The notes under the pieces: model-generated
Seen by the model: the letters and a program-made list of their open reading frames with translations, nothing else
What the model was told of the DNA's origin: nothing
Databases searched by the model: none
Assembly: GCA_964036195.1 (NCBI GenBank)
Contig: OZ038458.1
Location: forward strand, 16,505,832 to 16,569,831
Direction of reading: 5' to 3'
Length of the DNA stretch: 64,000 nucleotides
From: Sphaerolaimus hirsutus
Taxonomy: Eukaryota; Nematoda; Chromadorea; Monhysterida; Sphaerolaimidae
Made by a program: the position numbers and the translations under genes
Shown here: one piece after another, positions 47,301 through 57,449 of the stretch
Layout: every line of letters starts with the position of its first letter
Numbering within the stretch: position 1 is the first letter of the stretch

Positions 47301-50300
47301 TTTTAGGTGTCTAAATCCAATTCCCTCCCATTGGACACCCCTGATTGTGAACTGTGGTCGCAGGCACCGGTGTACTTGCTGGCGACGCGACGCAAACTTG
47401 GACGGCACGCCGGCCGAGGTGGTCCCCGGCTTCGGCATACTGTGCCCAGCATTCGTTTTTGCCGCAATCGACAAAACTACTGGGTTTGTTCTTTTTGTCT
47501 GGATTAAATTCAGAATCTGGATCGAATAGCATTACTATCCTCGAGATCGGACAAAAGCTACAAATTATTAATATGATTTTGAGCAAGGTAAAGCTTTGGA
47601 TAATTCTTCACGTCTAAATAATTTGTAATTTTATCAGTTTTGGAGACTTTATAAGGTGTGTGATAGGTTACCTCCAGGGGTCTCGAATGGGGGGGGGGTA
47701 CCCCCCCCCCCCAAACCGCCCAGCTATCTATCTATCCCGGAGGCCGCTCAGCTATCTATTTATCCCGGAGGGAAAATTTTGGGCTACTACCCCCTAAACC
47801 CCCCCCCCCAATCGCCCAGCTATGTACCTATCTGGAGCTATTTTTGAGAAAATATACCCCAATTCTCACTTAAAATCGCTATTTTTCATACCTTTTTTAT
47901 AGATTGTCACTTCCAAAATGATAGTTCTGGTTCCTATTTGCCTATTTTCAGCTATTTTTAGTACTATATGCTCTTGTATACTCATTTTTCTCCCTTTTCG
48001 TCCTTCTATGCCCCGAAAAAGCGTATATATCGAACCACCACAACCCCCCCCCCCAAACCCCCCCCCACCCCCCCCCAGAAAATTTTTCAGCTATCTATCC
48101 CTCCGGAGGAGCGATTTGCTATCTATCCAACCACTCAGAGGGTCAGATCCAAGATACCCCTGGTTACCTCTAGGGTTTCAAAGATACTGGCTTTTTGATA
48201 CCGATACTGACATAAAAATTTTCAATACCTACACAAGATTACAAAACCGAGGCTCCCGTTTTTTCAATCGTGACATCAAGTAAATATTCCCTTTTTCGAT
48301 AGATACCAACATTTTAATTTTTCGATACCGGTACAAGGTATCCGGATAACGATACCGATACCGCAAAGTATTGACATTTTGCCGATACCGATACCGCGGT
48401 ATCCATTTACACCTAGTTTCCTCCACTCATTAACTAGTATTCCGAATTGTATGTACATTATCACGTGCAGCACAGTGCAAGTTACCTACTGCACCGACCA
48501 CTTCGGCCACAAGCAGCTGGACATCGACAAGCACAGACGCTCGGCTAGAATCGATGAGAATGTGTTCGACTTCATGGCTGATTTTTTGGAAAAAATGCCC
48601 GATGCAACTGATGAACAGATTATGCAGGCTGTCCGAGGAATGTTTGCATTGTATAGTAACTAACATTGAGAAATTGATGATTTTGAGAGAATATAATTAA
48701 ATATAATTTAGAAAACCTCTCAAAAAAGAAATATAAATAATCAAATCTCTCAGGAAAACGTTGAAAGATAAGAAGAATTTTTTCTGATATTTTTAATCAT
48801 CTTGGAACATGTCTCAAAAATAAAATTAAAATAAATCTGTCTGAAAAATACTGGCAAATAAACAAATCTAAATTTTTTTATATTTTTGTGTTTTATGATA
48901 TTTCTGAATATAAATCTCCCACATATTTTTCAATGCTAATCTTTACATTCTTTAAGTATTATATATTTATGGTAGATTTTGTCGTTCAGGCGCAAAGGAC
49001 GTGCTCGGTGACATTGTGCTCGAGTACTCCGAGGCGTCATTTGCGAACACTATCAAAAAGCGTCTAAGAGACCCTGACAGCATATCTCACAGGGTTCGGA
49101 AGGAGAAGATGGCAGTAAAAAAGGTTGGGGTCCGGCTTTTATTGCAGCTTAATTGTTACGTCATATGACTACGGCCTCTTCTATTTGTGTTTGGGTGGTT
49201 TTTCTACAGGCGCTATTTATTTCTATGGTACATATATTTACATTTTTGTCACTGTATGCTTATTTAGAGAAAATTGCAACCGTACTTAACATTCTGAGGT
49301 AAAAAGTGACATGAAATATCCGATATCAGTCGACATTGTTTTAAAATCAACGTCCTTTTCGATAGAGCTCTTTTTCATATCCGGTAGGATATATCATCCA
49401 AAACAGGTTTTATTCACCCACCACATCCCGTTCACCTGGTGCTTTTGTGCTTCAGGCTCGCGAGCAGACATCGGCATTGATTCAACCTGCCGCACCGGAC
49501 GAAACGGCGGAGCAGAGCACGTCGCAGTCAAAGAAGCGCCGTGTTTCCGCCGACGCCCATTGCCCGCCTGGGTTCGCACCATACACGCCCAGTCACATGT
49601 GAGCAGTTTTTATTTTCAGTTGTCAAGAGAAACTGACCTAGTCGTGTTAACCCGCCAAACCCGCCAGTCATGTATTTCTACCCGCTAGTCATGTATAGGG
49701 GGTGTACATGAGGGCGGGGGAATTAGCGGTTGGTGTACATGAACATGGAAAGGGGGATTAGCGAGAGTGGGTTGTCATGTGACCAGCAAAGTTGTACAAA
49801 TACCATTTTTGGAAAACATAAGATTTGCATTGGCATTATTGTGTTTTTAGAACTTTTTCTGTAATATTGAACTTTAGTGTTTTTAGAACTTTTTCTGCGA
49901 CAAACCTTGAATATGATAACTTTGTCCAAAATCCTGATCTCAAAAGTTCAAAAAACCAATCTTGATGTGGATCATCTGGTTTGTATTTACATTTTTGAAA
50001 ACACCAATATTTTAACAAATCTGCTGGTCACATGACCACCCACTCTCACTAATCCCCTGCCTGCTGGTCATGTACACCCACAGCTAATCCGCCACCCACT
50101 GGTCATGTGCCCCCCCTATACATGACTGGCGGGTCTACATGATTAACGTGTTTACATGACTACATGGTCATTGCATGATATTACGTTGTTCATTCACTTT
50201 TCTCACATTGGAATAATAAATCTTGCAAACCGAAATTTCGTCAAAACTGAACCAAAAAGTGGCAACTTCAGCCTGCCTAGTCCGCATGTACAATAAGTCT

Positions 50301-50884
50301 CTTATTACAGGCGCATCATCCGGCAGCTGGCGGCGCGGCGCGGCGAGCCGGTCTTGCCCGCACCCATGGCCCTCGAATTGGGCACCGAGCCTGGAAAATT
50401 TCTGCGCATGATCGCACAGCCACCGGCGATGGCGACAGCCGCGCCCGCTGGCGATTCGGAGTACGAGATGTACGGGTGCTACGCGTGCGGGCGGCACGCG
50501 GTGCGGCTGCACAAGTACACGGGGCGGGTGTTCTACAGCGCAGTCAACTGGCAGCGGGACAAGTGCACCAGGTCGCTGGGCGGCGTCCACCCCAGCTACT
50601 CGCTGCAGCAGCTCGCCTGGCTCGAGCTGGAGCTGGCCGCCAGACGCGCGCTCGCACACAGCGCGCACATGCAGCCCCAAGTCGCCGCCGCCCACGCAAG
50701 ACAGCTCGCTGACCACACCATGCATTCGGTGGCCAACCGGCTGCAGTTGCCGCCCGCCGACATGAACGAGCTGCTGCACAGATTGCACACGCTCGCCGAT
50801 GATGAATTGCTGCAGTGGCGCGACGAGGAATACTCGCAACCGAATATAACTTTCAATAGTCCTGCCGCATTTGTGTACCCATGA
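41320..50884 (+). CDS. Multi-finger zinc protein with FAR1-like domain, copy B
   Basis: Tandem paralogue of copy A, about 895 residues. Proposed exons: 41320-41400, 41467-41536, 41824-42141, 42486-42765, 43304-43441, 43521-43616, 43687-43773, 43843-43941, 44124-44231, 44592-44844, 47364-47483, 48471-48655, 48990-49123, 49456-49598, 50311-50884. Intron phases match copy A from the third exon onward; exons of 96, 87, 120 and 134 bp have identical lengths in both. In the 134-bp exon 23 of 45 residues are identical. Fingers: GYIVCNKCIKG, RCERCNKLFK, MCEHCETRFK, FQCDRCGRLFQ, then RCPLC...H-x4-H. The FAR1-like block has HRCTCWRR, CPAFVFAAI and YCTDHFGH. Odd points: a GC donor at 43942, loss of the expected donor after 48637, and a phase mismatch between the second and third exons next to a MITE. 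It may still be functional with small adjustments, or be starting to decay. Confidence 0.8.
41543..41760. mobile_element. GGCAGTC-GCACC MITE in copy B
   Basis: Inverted ends GGCAGTCCCGCACCCTG and CAGGGTGCGCGACTGCC, with internal TGTCAAAGT-like units. It begins 6 bp after the apparent donor of the second exon (GCA|GTAGGT) and fills the whole intron up to the third exon. Related to 12152-12298. Confidence 0.72.
42780..43244. mobile_element. CGTATTTTCTCGAAATACCC element in copy B
   Basis: Ends GCGTATTTTCTCGAAATACC and GGTTTATTCGAGGAAATGCGG, interior with TTTCGAGGGGGTTTATT. Same family as 2088-2494. A tiny element at 42935-43002 is inserted in it. Confidence 0.68.
42935..43002. mobile_element. 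68-bp CAGGGACGTATCCAGG mini-element
   Basis: CAGGGACGTATCCAGG to CTGGATACGGCCCTG flanked by identical TATAAGTA. It consists of little more than the two termini and a G/C hairpin, so the termini alone seem sufficient for mobility. Confidence 0.88.
44592..44844 (+). CDS. Copy B C2H2-finger exon next to a transposon
   Basis: Encodes RCPLC...VMHLQAKHGYD and FDNWLLALEK. The donor GCGC|GTTGAA is followed after only six bases by a hAT-like element. By alignment with copy A (TGCGT|GTTTGG) this is the ancestral donor, and it lies inside the target-site duplication. Confidence 0.82.
44851..45504. mobile_element. hAT-like element at a splice donor
   Basis: TAGGGTTGGAAAAAAACG to CCAACCCTA, 654 bp, flanks GCGTTGAA and GTGTTGAA (seven of eight). 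Long T-runs and A-runs at the ends, interior shared with 32628-33127. Non-coding. Confidence 0.85.
45738..46183. mobile_element. CAGGGACGTATCC-family MITE in copy B
   Basis: 446 bp, CAGGGACGTATCCAGG to CTGGATACGTCCTTG, flanked by identical TGTTCAAT. The GGCGCCAACGCC-type core resembles 52189-52631 closely, so both moved fairly recently. Confidence 0.9.
46237..46979. mobile_element. GTGATGGAA element rich in GGCGCC
   Basis: Outer ends GTGATGGAATGGCGCC and GGCGTTTTTCCATCA. Both arms are dense in GGCGCC and GGCGCCATGGCGCC. The centre (about 46380-46800) is unrelated AT-rich DNA with an open frame (ENDGTLNLQN) faintly like a copy A exon (ENDGTLNYER). Likely a MITE with filler. Confidence 0.6.
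47675..48162. mobile_element. CAGGGGTCTCGAATGG element in copy B
   Basis: 488 bp from CAGGGGTCTCGAATGG to AAGATACCCCTG, flanked by identical GTTACCTC. Contains CAGCTATCTATCTATCC and C-runs. Relatives at 28248-28919 and 54873-55358. Confidence 0.87.
48471..48655 (+). CDS. Copy B exon with altered donor
   Basis: Encodes VTYCTDHFGH and NVFDFMADFLEKMPDA, matching copy A exon 37625-37785. In copy A the exon ends CGCG|GTGAGA; the aligned copy B sequence is CGAG|GAATGT, which lacks GT. An in-phase alternative donor, TATA|GTAACT, lies 18 bp downstream and would add six residues before a stop codon that follows immediately. Confidence 0.65.
49645..50166. mobile_element. CCCGCCAGTCATGTA palindromic element
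   Basis: Left arm GTTAACCCGCCAAACCCGCC pairs with right arm GGCGGGTCTACATGATTAAC; repeated CATGTA/TACATG units throughout. It occupies the last intron of copy B. A cousin lies at 61291-61651. Confidence 0.7.
50311..50884 (+). CDS. Copy B last exon
   Basis: About 191 codons ending FVYP-stop. Shares GCYACGRHAVRLHKYTGRVF with copy A. 50471-50712 differs from 39169-39410 at three bases only (two silent Ala codon changes, one Ala/Ser), while the 5' third and the C-terminal 50 residues differ widely. Confidence 0.88.
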
Positions 50885-51042
50885 GTTATTCACCATTTGT
50901 ATACTTATGAATTATTCACCGTATACCGTGTACGAATGAATTGTTCGCACTTTATTTACATTTGTACAGTTTTTTGGTGAATTTTTGGCTTTTTAGTGCA
51001 GCAGCCATTGGTGATTTGGTCTGACGACACCAGCATTGGCGG

Positions 51043-51261
51043 CCCACACACTAGTTGACAACGTGTGTCAACTGGTCTCTGTCAACTCTGATTTCGGCTT
51101 CACGTGTCGCAGAGCGATCTGCCACTGCCAGTGCATTTGCTGTAATATTTATTTTTCAACTATGTCGCATGTGCATTTGGAGATCGCTATACGACACGTG
51201 AAGCCAAAATCTTAGTTGACACAGACCAGTTGACACATAAGTGTCAACTAGTGTGCGGGCC
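51043..51261. mobile_element. ACTAGTTGACA-type MITE, complete
   Basis: 219 bp. GGCCCACACACTAGTTGACA to TGTCAACTAGTGTGCGGGCC; inner arms GGCTTCACGTGTCGCAGAG and CACGTGAAGCC. Confidence 0.88.
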
Positions 51262-51541
51262 CCCATTGACACAGCGGTTTGTTGTGTGTGTAAATATTTT
51301 ACCTGTGCGCTTTTCTGAAAATTGTGCAGCAGTGAATTTCTTCAGACAGTAAATGCAATTTTTCCACTGAAAAAAAATGTTGTAGTTGTTTACCTCTGAT
51401 AGCAGTAAGCACTCCATAGGCTGAGCTTTCTGCATACTTTACATTTGCTTTTACTTTTTACTTTACATATTCACAACATTTTCATTTATTACTGTTTTTT
51501 AAATAATGGAGCACAATCCAAAACGTAAAATTGTCAAGCAC

Positions 51542-51916
51542 GTAAATATTAAGTAAAAATAATCATTTGTTTGTGGCACAGCGCTCTTTAAGATGAGGTC
51601 GGTCTTTTTGTCGCTGTAACCGAGTTTAGTCATGTGCAGAAACAGCTGGTTCAAACATACTCGAATGAGTCCCATATTTTTCCGATAATTCTGCCACTTG
51701 TTTTCTGGTGAATTAATGTCTACCGATTATCCTTCGAGTTGCCAGGTCATAAGTTTCCAAGCCAACAAATATTTTACGTGTGCACATCGCCGCATGCGAG
51801 GTGAAAAGCCGCACCCTTGCATCCTCCCTTGAATCGGGCGCCGGCGGTGCCGCCGTGCTATTCACAGCGCACTGCACTTCACCCGTTTGCTTCGCGTCGG
51901 GCCGCAACCTGCTCAT
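51542..51916 (-). CDS. Possible first two exons of an unnamed gene
   Basis: Exon 51916-51778 begins MSRLRPDAKQTGEV and ends with donor CACAC|GTAAAA in phase 1. Exon 51719 (or 51704) to 51542 follows after acceptor CGGTAG or CACCAG in matching phase and encodes ENKWQNYRKNMGLIRV, then CLNQLFLHMTKLGYS and PQTNDYFYLIF. The pattern of a helix with C..QL...L...GY followed by P....F..IF recalls the N-terminal calponin-homology fold of Ndc80, but it is too short to name. Downstream candidate exons at 51394-51429 and about 51290-51350 could not be joined in frame. Convergent with copy B. Confidence 0.3.
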
Positions 51917-52188
51917 TGAGCGAGTCGATCTTTTTGTGTACACAACGGCCGGGGGTGACGTGAACAGTTGTTAAAACGTATTTATTTTTACTCGATAAGT
52001 ACGTATGGGTACTCGAGTACAGAGTGAATAAATACGTTTACGTTTCCTCTGAAAACAAGTTTCTGGACTCGCTACAGTACCCGAGTACAGAAAACGTATT
52101 TCAGATAGTCTTTTATATCGATTTTTGGAGGCATAAGGAAAAAAGGATGCTAAAAATATGCTAAAAATAGGGGAAATTTGCTTCAAAT

Positions 52189-52631
52189 CAGGGGCGTATC
52201 CAGGATTTTTGAGCGGGGGGGCTGCTTGTTTACGGGGGTCGGCGAACGGGGGGGGGGGCTCAGCCCCCCCCCTAAAATTTAGGGACTAGGGACGGAAAGG
52301 CGTTTTGGCGCTAGCGCCATACAAAGGCGCCACGCCATGGCGCTAATGGCGTTGGCGCCAGCGCCAGGAACCGCTTAATATGTATGTAAATATGCATACA
52401 TATACAGCGAAATTCGCAAAATTGTGTTCATTTCCAGAGATTTTGGTTTACAGGGGCCGATCCGCTGAAAAAACAATGCATGGGTAAGGAATTGCGCGCT
52501 TGCGCGCAAAAATTTTAAGCAACATCGAAAAATATGCAGGAAAAGTTGCATTTTCCGGTAACTTTTTAGGTCTCACCCCGGGAAGGGGGGGGCTGCAGCC
52601 CCCCCCCCGCCCCCCCCTGGATACGTCCTTG
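52189..52631. mobile_element. CAGGGGCGTATCC-family MITE
   Basis: 443 bp flanked by identical CTTCAAAT. Internal order matches 45738-46183 almost throughout. Confidence 0.9.
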
Positions 52632-54231
52632 CTTCAAATACGCAAAAAGTTACGAAAATTAGTAATTTCCAGTGAAAATTGAGATGACATTTCTCAAGAA
52701 TACTCACAATTTCGTTTTTCAAGGGAAAAAGTACGTTTATTCACATTGACTCACGAGTAAAAGTCAAAAATTTAACTTTACGTTTTCTGTACTCAGGGGG
52801 TTAGTAAAAAATAAATACTTTATGTTTACGTATACTTGAAAAAAGTTAGGTACTTTGAACAACTCTGGTGACGTGTGGCGTGTTTGTGTGCGTACTGCGA
52901 GGAGTGCGTGCGTCGTGCGGCGCGGCCGCGTGCAGCCGCCGCGGCCGCGCAGAAGTTTGGCCGGTGTTGTAAAACAGGTCTCTTAGTATTTCTGCGGGAT
53001 GTTCTGAAACGCGCCACTGTGTAGTTCTGTGTGGCCGGGCCCTACCTGTTCGATGGGCCGTTAAGTATCGATCTTTGCCCGCGTACTCCGGCCGCCCGCG
53101 CGAGATCTCGCATCCGCGTACTTCATTAGGGCAGCACCGGGGCGCCGCGACTGCGTGCACATGATGACCTGAATTTACAGTCGTCCACTGTGATGCAGTT
53201 AGGTGTTTTGCAGTCGACGCGCGTTGCCTTCTGTGCGTGTCTTCAGAAGTTGGTTCGCTCCTTTTTGATGGAAGTGAGGTTACTGGCTCGCGATTTAGCC
53301 CTGCGCCGCATTTTTGTTGAATCGGTGCCATTAAAACTCATATTCCACAATTCAAAAACTTGTTTTGGTGCGGGCATTGTGCACCGGGCTCGCACCTGCG
53401 TCTGTAGACTGCACATTTCAAAGACACTGTTTGCTTTTGTTATTTGCGTGGGTATTTGATCGGCTGGTTTTTTTCAAAAGTCCCCATGCATGCTGAAGTA
53501 ATGGGCCTTGTCAATCAACTCGCGAATACCTATTGAAGGTGCTTGGCGAAAACATGCCTTCAAACAAATTTATGGCGCGTCCGCATGCGCCGCCTGCATT
53601 GGCACACCGGCAAACGCGACTTAACTCGCGGCGCCGGCGCGCCTACGCGGCACTTTGTCGCGGCGGCACTTGAACAGTCCGGCAAAAAAAGCCTCAGTCA
53701 CGTCACTAGAAGCGTTTTTCGGAAGCCATTTGAGTCGGTCGCAGTCTGAAGAGTCGTTCGCACATGATATCATTGCATGCATAACGTAATGAGCGGCGCC
53801 GCGGCACTGGATGCCCTTGGGCGGCGCGCGCAGCGACGCGTCGCCCGCTCGCACTTAGTGCAACAGTCGACGTGTCTCCAGTCGCATGTCGCAGTGCTGC
53901 TGTCGCATGCGCGTCATTGTGCCGGATTTCGTTGGGCGCTGCAATGTAAACACATATTTCACTCGCCTAATTTTCTTGATTTCGCAGAGTTGTTAAACTG
54001 TAATTTCAGTTTCGATAGTTGCAACCTTTCATCAGATGAGATAGGTAGCTATGCTATTGATGGTGGGGTTGAGGAATTTGGTGGACCGGCGTGTGGTGTT
54101 GCACGGCATGTGCAGTGCTAGTCGTATTTATTCATTGTATTTTTTACTGTGTTTCTTTGTCGTTTCCTTCTCGTGAAGTCCGCTCTTTGTCAGGGGGGTA
54201 TTCAAGCGGGGATTTTTCATGTCATCGAGGC
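52632..54231. other. GC-rich island without a supported gene
   Basis: 52870-53930 is GC-rich and CG-dense with long chance frames on both strands. It may be a promoter or a first exon region for a gene running left, but no splice-bounded exon stands out. Confidence 0.35.
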
Positions 54232-55780
54232 TAGTGATGTAAGAGCCCAGCGCTAGCGCTTTTGGCGCTTGGCGCTATCTTGCTGTGGCGCCATGCCCAT
54301 GAAAAGCGGGAGAATGCCCTTTTACTTTTGTGGTCTATTTACCCTGCTAATTAATTTACCTTGTGGGCTTGTCCATTCACTTTAAGTATCAATGTACTTT
54401 ACAGGCATAAGATTCACCCTACACAACAAACATTCACCCACAATGAGGGTATGTGTTTACCCTAACACAAAGTATGCACGCCTGTTCGTGTTAAACCTGG
54501 GGTTTGGATTTACCATTCACCATACATAGAGATCAATACCATCAAGTTTTTAATCCTCATAACGCAGGTTATCGACTGTACTAACATATGCATATCACTC
54601 TTTTGTTTGCTCAAATCTTTGCACCTGATTTAATAAATGATTTTTGTCTGCATGCTGATTTTGTTATGTAAGTATGTAGAATGCAATGGTAATCACTGTT
54701 TTTTTCTGTTTTGTGTCCCCAATTTATCTGCACCATGACAGTTGAAATATTGTTCTTGTGAAATGACAAATTTCGGTAACCTTGAAGAATGGGCAAGTGG
54801 GCTCACAGGTGCAGGTTAGTGTGGATATTTGCACTCATCTGCACACACCAAAATGCACCAAACAGATATAGGCAGGGGTCTCCTAGGGGGGGGGGCTGCC
54901 CCCCCCAAATCCGCCAGCTATCTATTTATCCCAGAGGCCGCTCAGCTATCTATCTATCCCGAGGCAAAATTTTTGGCTACTACCCCCAAAGACCCCCCCC
55001 CCCCAATCGCTCAGCTATCTATCTATCTAGAGTGGTTTTTGAGAAATTTTCCCCCAATTTTCACTCAAAATCACTAATTTTCGCACCTTTTTATAGTTTT
55101 TCACCTTCAAAATCGTGCTCTCCAGCTATATGCCTGTTGTTAGCCATTTTAAACCTACTTTTAGCCACTTTTAACCAATTACTAGCGATTTTTTCCCCTT
55201 TCGGCCTTCTATGCACTGAAAAAGCCTATATATTTTGCCCCCGCGAGCCCCCCCCCCCAAGCCCCCCCCCAGAAAATTTTTTCAGCTATCTATCCCTCGG
55301 GAGGAGCGATTTGCTATCTATCCAGCCCCCGCGAGGGCCAAAATCTTGGAGACCCCTGGACATAGGTACTTATGAATCATGCCTTTGAGTTCACAGCCCT
55401 ATACTTTACATGGGGGTAAATCCACTCATGTAATGGTAAATTTTTGCCACTTGAAGCTTAACTCCAGGTAAATGCATAGCCTGCCAAGGTAAATTGACAA
55501 CACATATGGTAAATATTTGTTTTGTTAAATGGGCAGGGGATTAAGGTAAATACCTTCAAATGGTAAATGAGCGACAGGGTAAAAACACAGGGTCTCTGAA
55601 AAGCGCCTTGGGGCTCTTGGCGCTATTTTTGCCCGGCGCCAGAAAAAAAATCCTGGCGCTAGCGCCAAAGCAAAAAGCGCCATGGCACTTGGCGCCATTG
55701 GCGCATGGCGCTGGGGTCAGAAAGAGCGCCATGGCGCTTTTGGCGCTTGGCGCCAGAGCCTGGCGCTTTTTACATCACTA
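54232..55780. mobile_element. TAGTGATGTAA element with GCGCTTGGCGC arms
   Basis: Ends TAGTGATGTAAGAGCC and GCGCTTTTTACATCACTA, with repeated GGCGCTTGGCGC and GGCGCCATGGCGC in the outer arms. The centre contains unrelated DNA and a nested CAGGGGTCTC element (54873-55358). Confidence 0.62.
54873..55358. mobile_element. CAGGGGTCTCCTAGGGG element
   Basis: 486 bp, CAGGGGTCTCCTAGGG to TGGAGACCCCTG, flanks GATATAGG and GACATAGG (seven of eight). The 199-codon frame through it is repeat translation, rich in Pro and Ser. Confidence 0.83.
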
Positions 55781-57449
55781 ATAGAGGCATTTGGGAAGAA
55801 TAGGGAATTAAAGAGTATGGTACTGATGGGTATTTTTTTGAAAATACAGTTACTTGGTATTGCAATGGTCGAAAAATGTGTGTTCACCTAGGTATATAAT
55901 TTACATCTCTATCTACCGCGGCCGGAATCGGTAACTTGAGTCACTCTTTCCCCATTTGGAGTTTTGTTTATGGCACGTGATTCCTTTTGACGGCGCGGAG
56001 GCTTATCTGCGATCGGATCTTGTTAAGATCTTAAACTATTGATCGATCGGCGCGTCTGATGAGTTGCCCAAATAACACATTGTGATTTTTCCTGCACCTG
56101 ACTGTGATTTTTCATCTATAAGCTATTTAACTTTCTTTTTCACCATGTTTACATACCCATCTCGATACAATGTAGTGTCACTTCGAATTGAGACACTCGA
56201 CCATTTTGTGGGGGTTAACGAATATTCCATCTGTATTTATAATATGAACAGTTTCCTCTGATTTCGCAGTTAACTGTAGGTCGTCGTTGACACGCGGCGG
56301 GAGCTCTGAACTCTTTCAGATGCACTTTTACCCATCACAACTTTTAATTTTCCACCGATTTCACACGCCACTTTGACAAAGTGTATAAAAGTCGAATTGA
56401 AGTCGCACATGCCGAAGATGTACCTAGGTATTTTATACACATTTTTCGTTAATAAAGTTAGAGTTGTGAATTACATTGAGAATTAGTGCATATGAAAGTA
56501 TTGGGTATTGCGTTCCGATTGAAATTTGGATGTGAGAGTAGGTATTTAACAAAAATTTATTTTAGTCATGTGCCAAGTTTGCGTTGAAACCCTCATCCGT
56601 GGGGTGTATTCCAAATGAACAGTTAACTGATTATTTTCTTGGTTTAGAAAAATATTCTAGGTAGGTATATCTTTACCATAAATAAATAGATAGGTATTTC
56701 TCTTTCACTATTGTTTTGCACATAAATTTTGGTCAAAATTTCGATTCTCAGGGTGACTACACCGGCTTATTCAAGTGTGCTGGTTAGGTTATGCGAAAAA
56801 AAAACAAGTGATCGATCGTTGTTATTTTACCGATTCGAGCGTAATTTCGATACAATGAATTTGGCTACCCAAGCGAAATGCCGGCTAATTTTTTTTGTCA
56901 CATGTGTAAATCTTCGCCTGCAATAAAAAGATTTTAAAACTTGAAAAATACTTTTCTTTCAACTGTGCTTCGATGCACTACGGTCGCATGTTACCGCACT
57001 GCCGCGTGCGTTTTTATGTATTTATTTTACATGAAATCACTGAAGGCAATGACCGTTGCCCTTGTGCCCGTGTATTCATTCAAGTGTATTTATGCATTTT
57101 TGCTCTTTTGCTGTCGCATGGCCTTTACGCCATTCCATCGCTGATAGTAAAATTTTACCTGCGGTGATTTTATCGTATCTCTTTTATGTTAGCGAGTTTT
57201 TTTCGTGTGTTCAATACGCACATGAAAATAGAACCATTTTGGGCAATTCATGCATCGATGTTGAGGCACTTATGTGCGTGTACCGTATAACTTCGAATAA
57301 CCACCCCTTAAACATTACCCCAACATTTTATATACCACTTGAACAACTCCATAGTGTCGGCGAATTGAGCTAAGCTATAAAATGCGTAGAAGCTAAGCCC
57401 AGTCATCATCGAGTCATCAACTACCTACCTTATTTCTTCTAATAGATTT
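55781..57449. other. AT-rich DNA, possible promoter at 56384
   Basis: GTGTATAAAAGTCG at about 56381 looks like a TATA box, with ATG at 56419 followed by a possible donor CCTAG|GTATTT. Overlapping plus-strand frames at 56941-57167 are hydrophobic and Cys-containing, but no exon chain can be built from them. Confidence 0.3.

Noticed and set aside
50168-50896. 242-codon minus-strand frame
   Set aside because: Antisense shadow of the copy B last exon; the plus strand is confirmed by the paralogue.
52846-53331. 161-codon minus-strand frame
   Set aside because: GC-rich chance frame, rich in Arg, His and Thr, with a competing frame on each strand.
54789-55388. 199-codon plus-strand frame
   Set aside because: Runs through a CAGGGGTCTC transposon; the Pro/Ser/Tyr-rich translation comes from C-runs and CTATC repeats.
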